A stretch of 64,000 nt of DNA, taken from positions 23,888 through 87,887 of the forward strand of contig JAQGMI010000062.1 of the NCBI GenBank assembly GCA_028292435.1. Direction: 5' to 3'. Each line of letters begins with the position of its first letter. Within the stretch, counting starts at the first letter, position 1. Source of the DNA: Betaproteobacteria bacterium (GTDB lineage: Bacteria > Pseudomonadota > Gammaproteobacteria > Burkholderiales > SG8-41). The notes under the pieces were generated by a model that saw only the letters and a program-made list of their open reading frames with translations, did not search any database and had not been told where the DNA came from. Below are positions 36,117 to 42,357 of this stretch, in pieces. The position numbers and the translations under genes are program-made.

Positions 36117-37313
36117 ATGCCTCATGAAAATCAATTGAACATCGAACCACGCCTGGCCGCGATCATGCAGCAGGAGTATCCGCGCTTCTCCGACGCGGAA
36201 TACGCGCGCCGGCATAAGCTGCTCGACGGCGTGATGCAGAAAGCCGGCGTCGATCATTTGCTGGTCGTTACCGATCATCGCGTCGGCAATGCGCCGCAAT
36301 GGGTGACATCGTGGCCGGGAACCGTTGAAGCGTACGTCGTGTTCAAGCCCGGCGTGAAAATGACGATGTTCATGGAGTGGTACAACCATTTTCCGCTCGG
36401 CAAGAAAATCGCCCGCGGCATCGACGTGCAATGGGGCGAGCATCAGGGCATACAAAAAACGATTGCCGAACTCAAGAAGCGCGGCGCAAAACGCGTTGGC
36501 GTCATGGGACCGCTCGTCGTTTCGAAATGGCGCGCGCTCGAACAGCATTTCGAAATGGTCGGCCTCGACGCCGAATATGTTCGCCTGCGCACGATCAAAT
36601 CCGAAGAAGAAATCGACTGGCTGAGAATCGGCGCTGCGTTGTCCGACGCCGGCCTCATGGCGCTGGTTAACGGCACCCAGGTCGGCATGACCGAGCGCGA
36701 GCTTGGCAACATGATCGAGCGCGCGTGGGTCGGCCACGGCGGCACCACGATGATTCACTACATCGGGCGCACGTCGATGGCGAATCCGCACATCTTTGTG
36801 CCGCCGCAGCACCACTCGCCGAAGAAAGTCGAGAAGGGCGACGTGATCTTTTGCGAGCTGTCGTCCTTCTGGTGGGATTACGCGGGCCAGGTATTGCGCA
36901 CCATGACGGTCGATGCCGAGCCGACGCCGCTGTATCGCGACCTTTATCAGACCGCCGAAACGGCGTTCGATGCGGTGACCGAGGTCGTGCGGCATGGGAC
37001 GACGATGCAGGAGATTGTCGACGCCACGGGATTAATCGAGAAAGCCGGGTTCTCCGCTTGCGACGATCTCATGCATGGATTCGGCGGCGGTTACTTTCAG
37101 CCGATCGTCGGCCCGAAGAGCCGGCCGGCGGGACCGTTGCCGAACATGACGCTTGAAGAAAACATGACGGTCGTCGTACAGCCGAATGTAATTACTACCG
37201 ATGCGGATGAAAGCAAGCGCGCCGGGGTGCAGGTCGGCGAAATGATTCGCGTGACGAAAACCGGCTTCGAACGGCTGCATACAGCCGAGCGCAAACTGTT
37301 TCGGGTGGGATGA
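36117..37313 (+). CDS. M24 protein with the same replaced ligands as the 22230 gene
   Basis: 398 residues from the ATG at 36117. Creatinase-type N-domain (about 1-160) and pita-bread domain. The ligand positions read E247, Q258 (eleven apart), H320, Q355 and G374, exactly the pattern of the 22230 protein. Other shared features are the SEEEIDWL helix, the LMHGFG loop and TLEENMTVVVQPNV. The constant substitution pattern argues for a functional metal-independent subfamily. A ring-opening or C-N hydrolase role like creatinase is possible. It is the third M24 gene of this gene row. Confidence 0.82.
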   Translation: MPHENQLNIEPRLAAIMQQEYPRFSDAEYARRHKLLDGVMQKAGVDHLLVVTDHRVGNAPQWVTSWPGTVEAYVVFKPGVKMTMFMEWYNHFPLGKKIARGIDVQWGEHQGIQKTIAELKKRGAKRVGVMGPLVVSKWRALEQHFEMVGLDAEYVRLRTIKSEEEIDWLRIGAALSDAGLMALVNGTQVGMTERELGNMIERAWVGHGGTTMIHYIGRTSMANPHIFVPPQHHSPKKVEKGDVIFCELSSFWWDYAGQVLRTMTVDAEPTPLYRDLYQTAETAFDAVTEVVRHGTTMQEIVDATGLIEKAGFSACDDLMHGFGGGYFQPIVGPKSRPAGPLPNMTLEENMTVVVQPNVITTDADESKRAGVQVGEMIRVTKTGFERLHTAERKLFRVG

Positions 37314-37395
37314 TTCGCGCTTAGAATATTTCGACTGCGGAACGGAGCAGGTAGAGTTCAAGCGGCAGGTTCAAACATCAACGAGGAGAACTGAC

Positions 37396-38286
37396 ATGGA
37401 ACGGAAGAAGGCTACCGATTTTCCCCAGGAAGTATTGAACCTGTTTGACGGCTACGTGCATGGGCGCATGAACCGCCGGGATTTTATTGACCGCGCAGGC
37501 AAGTACGCGGTTGGCGGATTCACCGCCGCGGCGATGCTCGAACAATTGCGGCCGAATTTTGCATGGGCGCAACAGGTCAAAAAAGACGATCCTCGGTTGA
37601 AGGCCGAATACGTGGAATACCCGTCGCCGCAGGGCTCGGGCACGATGAAGGGTTATCTCGCGAAGCCCGCAAACGCGAGCGGCAAGCTGCCGGCTGTCAT
37701 CGTCATTCACGAGAACCGGGGCTTGAATCCGTATATCGAAGACGTGACGCGCCGCGTTGCGCTGTTGAACTACGTCGCGTTCGCGCCGGATGCTTTGACG
37801 CCGCTCGGCGGTTATCCGGGCGATGAGGAAAAGGCGGTCCAGGCGTTTGGCACGCTTGATCCGAAAAAACGCATGGAAGACCTCCATACCGGCGCGCTGT
37901 ACGTCCAGCACCGGCCCGAAAGCAATGGCAAGCTGGGCGCAGTCGGTTTTTGCTTCGGCGGCGGCATCGTCAATGCACTAGCCGTAAGGATGCCCGATCT
38001 CGCCGCAGGCGTTCCTTTCTATGGCGCGCAGCCTGCGGCTGCCGACGTCGCGAAAATCAAGGCGCCGCTGCTGATCCATTACGCGGGGCTCGACGAACGC
38101 ATCAACGCCGGCTGGCCCGCGTTCGAAGCGGCGCTAAAGGAAAACAAGGTCAAGTACGAGGCGTTCATCTATCCGAACGTGAACCACGGCTTCCATAACG
38201 ACACGACGCCGCGTTACGACGAAGCCGCGGCCAAGCTCGCGTGGCAGCGGACGGTGGACTTCTTCAACAAGAATCTGCGCGCCTGA
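37396..38286 (+). CDS. dienelactone hydrolase family protein, exported (Tat-like)
   Basis: 296 residues. A twin-arginine-like motif NRRDFIDRAGKYAVGG at about residues 31-46 suggests export by Tat, as in YghX-type proteins. The dienelactone hydrolase core has C186 in GFCFGGG as nucleophile, an Asp in YAGLDERIN and a His in VNHGFHND. The substrate would be a cyclic ester or other small ester in the periplasm. It is the last gene of the long plus-strand row, after an 82-base gap, with a strong GAGGAG ribosome site. Confidence 0.9.
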   Translation: MERKKATDFPQEVLNLFDGYVHGRMNRRDFIDRAGKYAVGGFTAAAMLEQLRPNFAWAQQVKKDDPRLKAEYVEYPSPQGSGTMKGYLAKPANASGKLPAVIVIHENRGLNPYIEDVTRRVALLNYVAFAPDALTPLGGYPGDEEKAVQAFGTLDPKKRMEDLHTGALYVQHRPESNGKLGAVGFCFGGGIVNALAVRMPDLAAGVPFYGAQPAAADVAKIKAPLLIHYAGLDERINAGWPAFEAALKENKVKYEAFIYPNVNHGFHNDTTPRYDEAAAKLAWQRTVDFFNKNLRA

Positions 38287-38329
38287 TCCGGAGTTAAGTC
38301 AAACGAGGGCGCGGCATGCGAATCGCACG

Positions 38330-38344
38330 ACCGCTGCCTGCGGT
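38330..38344. terminator. weak bidirectional hairpin
   Basis: A five-pair stem ACCGC/GCGGT with a five-base loop lies between the convergent ends of the dienelactone hydrolase gene (stop 38286) and the small basic protein gene (stop 38359). On the plus strand it is followed by TTTCC. It is a weak candidate for terminating the long gene row. Confidence 0.25.
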
Positions 38345-38358
38345 TTCCTGGGAAAGCC

Positions 38359-38517
38359 CTAGCGCTTCCGCTTTTGCTTCGCCACCTTTGCGCCTTGTTT
38401 TCCAAGCGCAGTGCGCGTCTTTTTAGGTACGTTTGCGAGCGTTCGTTTCTTCTTAGCGGCGGCCGCCGCTTTCTTGATGTTCTTACGGGCTGCCGCCCGC
38501 TGCTTCTGGCTTGCCAT
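38359..38517 (-). CDS. small Lys/Ala-rich basic protein
   Basis: 52 residues, opening MASQKQRAAARKNIKKA; about two fifths are Lys or Arg, with many Ala. The minus-strand ATG at 38517 has AGGAG seven bases upstream, which strongly supports this start over the longer open frame reaching 38949. It resembles the basic tails of histone-H1-like or nucleoid-associated small proteins, but I do not recognise a defined family. The high charge suggests nucleic-acid binding. It lies next to the cassette-like patch but not inside it. Confidence 0.7.
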   Translation of the reverse strand: MASQKQRAAARKNIKKAAAAAKKKRTLANVPKKTRTALGKQGAKVAKQKRKR

Positions 38518-38651
38518 GAGGTCTCCTGTCAGCGTTATCGCAGTGCGGTCTTCGCTCCGCCGTGCCGATAGGACAATACGGATTCGCTGGCGGTTCGGCG
38601 GTTGCATTGTCACCGCAGCAATCGCGCGCGCGTCGGTCCGGGCTTTGCATT

Positions 38652-38671
38652 TAGACGTCGCATGACGTCTA
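38652..38671. repeat. perfect palindrome beyond the 96-residue gene
   Basis: TAGACGTC-GCAT-GACGTCTA, an eight-pair perfect stem with a four-base loop, starts three bases beyond the stop codon (38675-38677) of the minus-strand orphan gene. There is no T run on the minus strand, so a classical terminator is doubtful. It could be an operator for the small basic protein gene downstream or a relic of a recombination site. Confidence 0.55.
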
Positions 38672-38674
38672 CTT

Positions 38675-38965
38675 TTACGCTGCGTCCCCTTTGAGCCACG
38701 CAACGCATGTTTTCGCCTGGACAAGTGTGGCCTCTTGCGAGTTAAAAACGTGACTGGAATATCGATGTAGAGAATGCCAGTTTCCACCGTCTTCCGGATC
38801 TCTTCGGAATTCTTCAAATCCGTATGTCCCGGCTGTGCGGACAAAAATGTCAACGCAATAGTCGCCATAAGAATTTTCGAGAGATGTGAGGACTTTGTTG
38901 CCCATCGGCGCAGTTTGGCGGCTACCGTTGACAAATGTTTTCGTGGCAATGAACCATGGCTCCAT
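38675..38965 (-). CDS. orphan 96-residue protein, possible cassette gene
   Basis: 96 residues, no signal peptide or membrane helix. The middle, DIFVRTAGTYGFEEFRRDPE, and the C-terminal KTCVAWLKG look like a compact soluble domain; I have a vague memory of similar FGFEEYRRDxEDG proteins in proteobacteria but no assigned function. The ATG lies 10 bases after the GTTAG core of the attC-like site, a spacing usual for integron cassette genes. The ribosome site (AGAAG) is modest. Base composition is less GC-rich than the flanking metabolic genes. Confidence 0.6.
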   Translation of the reverse strand: MEPWFIATKTFVNGSRQTAPMGNKVLTSLENSYGDYCVDIFVRTAGTYGFEEFRRDPEDGGNWHSLHRYSSHVFNSQEATLVQAKTCVAWLKGDAA

Positions 38966-38975
38966 TTCTTCTGGA

Positions 38976-39063
38976 CTCTAACGTAGAGGTGACCGGCGCG
39001 GCGCGGTCTTATCGTGCAGCGTCCAGCGACCGAAGTGAGCGAAGCCGATCGTCCTGGTTAGGA
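38976..39063 (-). other. attC-like recombination site (integron cassette)
   Basis: Read on the minus strand, this 88-base element starts with TCCTAAC, which contains the TAA stop codon of the NYN gene, and ends with GTTAGAG, ten bases before the next ATG. The outer cores pair (CTAAC/GTTAG), and the inner arms are imperfectly complementary (CCGATCGTCCT versus CCGGTCACCT) with unpaired bases, as in attC sites of environmental integrons. The inner stretch GCTTCGCTCACTTCGGTCGC is of the type common in such sites, as I recall. The first and last core bases deviate from RYYYAAC/GTTRRRY. Confidence 0.6.
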
Positions 39064-39777
39064 TTCCTTTATACGCACGGAGAGTTTGGTGATTTGGGAA
39101 CCTTCGACGGAGGGCGTCGATTTCACTTCAAGGTATGCCTGTGCCTTCACTAACTCACCAAGCTTCTTGAACCCATAGTTCCGGGCGTCAAATGATGAAT
39201 CGGCTTTCGAAACCAGACCGCCAACTACCGCCAATAGCGCCCAACCATCGTCTTGAGCTGCGGCGGCGATGGCGGAGGTTATTAGCGGTTTAAGTGCAGT
39301 TTGCGACGGCACTTCCGTCGCGGATCCTGGAGCCGGCTGGCGAAGAATCTCGGTAAAGATGAATTTGTCGCAAGCTGCGACGAATGGCTTGGGTGTTTTT
39401 TGTTCGCCGAAGCCAAAGACGGACAATCCGGCTTCGCGAATTCTTGTGGCCAGCCGAGTGAAATCACTATCTGACGAAACCAAGCAAAAGCCGTCCACTT
39501 TTCCACCGTGCAGAAGGTCCATCGCCTCAATGATTAGGGCAGAGTCTGTTGCGTTCTTGCCGGTTGTGTATCTGAACTGCTGGATAGGTTGGATTGCATC
39601 AACATGCAGGACATCCTTCCAGCCAGCCAAATTGGGTGTTGTCCAATCTCCATAGGCACGTTTTACCGTTGCGGTTCCATACCTTGCGACTTCGGCCAGC
39701 AGTTCGGTGATGACAGACGCCTGAGCGTTATCCGCATCGATTAGCATTGCCAGATTGTCGGAAGCGATGGATGGCAT
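39058..39777 (-). CDS. NYN-domain (PIN-like) nuclease protein with LOTUS-like C-terminus
   Basis: 239 residues. N-terminal NYN domain (about 8-135) with the acidic set D14/D16 (MLIDADNAQ), D78 (GKNATDSALI) and D103/D105 (SSDSDFTRLA) expected for a metal-dependent RNase. The C-terminal part (about 155-235, ending in YLEVKSTP and LSVRIK) resembles the OST-HTH/LOTUS RNA-binding fold of LabA-like proteins. GGAGAG lies before the ATG. A GTTAGAT core is 15 bases upstream of the start and an attC-like site holds the stop codon, so the gene is probably a mobile cassette. GC content looks lower than in neighbours. Role could be RNA decay or defence. Confidence 0.85.
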   Translation of the reverse strand: MPSIASDNLAMLIDADNAQASVITELLAEVARYGTATVKRAYGDWTTPNLAGWKDVLHVDAIQPIQQFRYTTGKNATDSALIIEAMDLLHGGKVDGFCLVSSDSDFTRLATRIREAGLSVFGFGEQKTPKPFVAACDKFIFTEILRQPAPGSATEVPSQTALKPLITSAIAAAAQDDGWALLAVVGGLVSKADSSFDARNYGFKKLGELVKAQAYLEVKSTPSVEGSQITKLSVRIKES

Positions 39778-39791
39778 GAGGCTCTCCAGAA

Positions 39792-39798
39792 ATCTAAC
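39792..39798 (-). other. GTTRRRY core at cassette left boundary
   Basis: The minus strand reads GTTAGAT, a perfect GTTRRRY integrase crossover core, 15 bases before the NYN start codon. It overlaps a short dyad AACTA-TAAT-TAGTT (39796-39809) in an A/T-rich stretch that continues to about 39850. No second core at attC distance is found further upstream, so this may be a secondary insertion site rather than a full attC. The remaining gap to the DUF72 gene (to 39962) shows nothing else. Confidence 0.45.
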
Positions 39799-39962
39799 TA
39801 TAATTAGTTGACAAAATTTAGGTGACCGAATTTAGTTGCCATTTTTTATCCGCCAAGCTGTAACAGCGTCCGTTCCTGCTGGACGTCATGACATCGTAAT
39901 TTAAGGCCATCCAACGACGCTGACAACCACACTATTGCGCCTGAAACTTCAATACGGCGGTT

Positions 39963-40769
39963 TTATCGCTTTCCAAGCAGCTTTAGCATTTCGCCCGCTC
40001 CAGCCGGCGCGCGTTCTTTGGCGCCGTTGATGAAGAACATGAATACATCCCGCGGCTTTGCAGGCGCTTTCTTTTTGTCGATGTGCGGCAGGTCGGCGGG
40101 TTCGCCGCCTTGCGCCCACGTTTGCGCGCGCTGAGTCCACTCCTTAAGTGACTTGAGCGAATAACCGGTCGCGATCTTGGCTTGCGCTTTCATAAGGCGC
40201 GCATAAACGAAATCGGCAGTCAGATCGGCGCTCGCGGGGTATTCGTCGGTGTCTGGATAAACAATTGCCGCATTGTGAGCATGGGCCAGGGCGACGAATT
40301 CAGACGTATGAAAGCTCGAATGCCGTACTTCGAGGGCATGCCGTAATTTGATGCCGCCGGCTTTCTCCGGAATTGATTCCAGGAAACGTGCAAAGTCTTC
40401 CGCATCGAATTTCTTCGTCGGCGCGAACTGCCACAGGATGGGGCCGAGCTTGTCGCCGAGTTCGGCAAGGCCGCTATTGATAAAGCTATTTATCGATTCG
40501 CCGCCTTCGGCAAGCACGCGGCGCATGGTGATGTAGCGCAGCGCTTTGATCGCGAACACGAATCCGTCAGGCGTCTCGTCGCGCCACTTCGCGAAAGTTG
40601 CGGGCGTTTGGGTGCGGTAGAAAGTGCCGTTGATCTCGATGGCAGTGACATGGCGACTTGCATATTCGAGTTCGCGCTTCTGCGGAAGTCCCTGCGGGTA
40701 AAAGTTGTTCCGCCACGGTTCGAAGGTCCAGCCGCCGATCCCCACGCGGATTTCGCCACTGCTTGGCAT
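39963..40769 (-). CDS. DUF72 family protein (YecE-like) 1
   Basis: 268 residues with the TIM-barrel-like DUF72 pattern: RVGIGGWTFEPWRNNFYP, VTAIEINGTFYRTQ, KWRDETPDGFVFAIKA, LGPILWQFAPTKKF and HALEVRHSSF. The family is common but its biochemical role is not established; links to DNA metabolism and Fe-S proteins have been proposed. A strong AAGGAG precedes the ATG. A second DUF72 gene starts 60 bases away on the other strand, so both share one divergent promoter region. It is unrelated to the cassette that follows it. Confidence 0.9.
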   Translation of the reverse strand: MPSSGEIRVGIGGWTFEPWRNNFYPQGLPQKRELEYASRHVTAIEINGTFYRTQTPATFAKWRDETPDGFVFAIKALRYITMRRVLAEGGESINSFINSGLAELGDKLGPILWQFAPTKKFDAEDFARFLESIPEKAGGIKLRHALEVRHSSFHTSEFVALAHAHNAAIVYPDTDEYPASADLTADFVYARLMKAQAKIATGYSLKSLKEWTQRAQTWAQGGEPADLPHIDKKKAPAKPRDVFMFFINGAKERAPAGAGEMLKLLGKR

Positions 40770-40829
40770 CAGTGTTCTCCTTGCGGAGAATAAAGAGGAA
40801 CATTACGCCACGTTGCTGGTCTGTCGGTC

Positions 40830-41612
40830 ATGCGGTCATCCCTTATTCGTGTCGGTTGCGCAGGCTGGGCATTGCCGCGGCCGGTACGACATCGTTTCCC
40901 GGAGGAGGGCAGCAATCTTGCCCGGTATGCGAAGGTCTTTACATGCGCTGAAATCAATTCGTCTTTTGTGCACGAGCACCGGACGAGTACGTATGAGCGG
41001 TGGGCGGCAAGCGTGCCGGGCTCGTTTCGCTTTGCTGTGAAGCTGCCCAAGGCAATCACCCATGAGCGCCGGCTCGAAGGCGTGAAGGAACCGCTGGCGC
41101 CATTCATCGACGCCATCAGCGGGCTCGGGAAAAAGCTCGGCGCGATTCTTGTGCAATTGCCGCCGAGTTTCGAATTCGATCTGCGCACTGCGAAATCCTT
41201 TTTCAAAGTGCTGCGCCGCCACTATACCGGCGCTGTCGTATTGGAGCCGCGGCATATGACATGGTTCCAGGCAGCTGCGCTTGCGGTGGCGGAGGCGAAC
41301 GGCATATCGCGCGTCGTCGCGGACCCTGCTCCGAAGGGCTGCGGGGATTTTATGCATGCAAGTAATGACATCGCTTACTTTCGTCTGCATGGCTCGCCGC
41401 GCATTTACTTTTCGTCCTACCCGGACGACTACCTTGCGACTCTGGCAGAGCGCATAGGTACAATCGCCGCGCGCAGAACGCCCGTGTGGTGCATCTTCGA
41501 CAACACCGGCGCCGGCGCGGCGGCGGCCAATGCTTTGACATTGATCGAGCGGTTCGCCGCACACAAGTCCGGCCCAAAAAAGAAAGCGGTGAAAAATAAA
41601 AAAGGGGGCTGA
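40830..41612 (+). CDS. DUF72 family protein 2
   Basis: 260 residues. Opens with RVGCAGWALPRPVRHRFPEE and continues with CAEINSSFVHEHRTSTYERW, VPGSFRFAVKLPKAITHERR, LGAILVQLPPSFEFD and VLEPRHMTWF, a distinct subgroup from the divergent neighbour. The C-terminus is Lys-rich (GPKKKAVKNKK). The TGA stop codon lies inside the terminator hairpin at 41598-41625. Function unknown. Two divergent DUF72 genes side by side suggest an old duplication with specialisation. Confidence 0.88.
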   Translation: MRSSLIRVGCAGWALPRPVRHRFPEEGSNLARYAKVFTCAEINSSFVHEHRTSTYERWAASVPGSFRFAVKLPKAITHERRLEGVKEPLAPFIDAISGLGKKLGAILVQLPPSFEFDLRTAKSFFKVLRRHYTGAVVLEPRHMTWFQAAALAVAEANGISRVVADPAPKGCGDFMHASNDIAYFRLHGSPRIYFSSYPDDYLATLAERIGTIAARRTPVWCIFDNTGAGAAAANALTLIERFAAHKSGPKKKAVKNKKGG

Positions 41613-41625
41613 GGCCCCCTTTTTT
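41598..41625. terminator. strong bidirectional terminator overlapping a stop codon
   Basis: Six A, GGGGGC, a TGAG loop, GCCCCC and six T form a twelve-pair stem that works in both directions. The loop begins with the TGA stop codon of the DUF72 gene, so the left stem encodes its last codons. On the other strand it terminates the NIPSNAP gene ending at 41646. Confidence 0.9.
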
Positions 41626-41645
41626 CGATTGCAGCAAGCCCGGGT

Positions 41646-42284
41646 TTACTGCACCGGCGAAAAGCTCGACGGCATAACAATTTTATTTTCCTGCATCACG
41701 TACGGAATGCTTTTGCCGCCGGTTTTGGCAGCAACGACCGAAGGCGGCCAGATGCCGGCGTCTTTGGCTTTGTCGCGCGTGTTGTTGCGCGCGTCCAGCG
41801 TCGGGTATGACCAGATGTGCAGCCACTTGTTGAGGCCGCCCAATTCCGAGTAACCGACAAAGCACAACGGGCTGAGTTTGATGCGCTCCGGCAGAGCCTT
41901 GCCCCAGTTCTCCATCACGTTGGGCAACGCGCCGGGCGCGTAAGTGTAAGTGCGCATTTCGAAGTAGGGGCCAACCTTGCCGGGTTTGATCTCGGGCGAG
42001 AACGGCGCCGGAACGAAAATGTCGCTGCGTTGTGCGGTGAGAAATTCGCCGGTTTTCGGCGGCCAGGTCTTGTCAGCCACTGCAGCGGCACGGATTCGCG
42101 TGCGCTCTTCGAGATCCTTGTACGGCCAAATGTGGATGATCTGGTTCAGCGGGCCGATCTCGGTGTGAAAGAACGCCGCGAGCAGCGAATGCTTTTTGCG
42201 ATGCTCGTAAGCTTCGGCAAAGCGTTTTTCGACTTCGGCCAGAGAGCCGGGTTTGATGTCGTAGGTTCTGATTTCGTAAATCAT
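41646..42284 (-). CDS. NIPSNAP family protein, two ferredoxin-like domains
   Basis: 212 residues composed of two NIPSNAP repeats: residues 1-100 (MIYEIRTYDIKPGSLAEVEK, IIHIWPYKDLEERTRIRA) and 105-205 (YFEMRTYTYAPGALPNVMEN, WLHIWSYPTLDARNNTRDKA). Such dimeric alpha-beta barrels bind small molecules or haem; in catabolic operons they are often of unknown role. AAGGAA precedes the ATG. It ends against the strong terminator and its start lies 74 bases from the end of the membrane protein gene on the same strand, so it might be read from that transcript. Confidence 0.88.
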   Translation of the reverse strand: MIYEIRTYDIKPGSLAEVEKRFAEAYEHRKKHSLLAAFFHTEIGPLNQIIHIWPYKDLEERTRIRAAAVADKTWPPKTGEFLTAQRSDIFVPAPFSPEIKPGKVGPYFEMRTYTYAPGALPNVMENWGKALPERIKLSPLCFVGYSELGGLNKWLHIWSYPTLDARNNTRDKAKDAGIWPPSVVAAKTGGKSIPYVMQENKIVMPSSFSPVQ

Positions 42285-42357
42285 GAGTGTTCCTTGGTGA
42301 TCTTGTTTATTGAAGGTAAATGAGTGGCGTTCCGGTGCAGGTCGTGCGCCGCCCGGA

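Noticed and set aside
38520..38674. Second attC site after the 96-residue gene
   Set aside because: No RYYYAAC/GTTRRRY pair at suitable distance; only a simple palindrome is present.
38518..38949. Extended 196-codon version of the small basic protein gene
   Set aside because: The extension runs through the 96-residue gene region with no domain; the internal ATG at 38517 has an excellent ribosome site.
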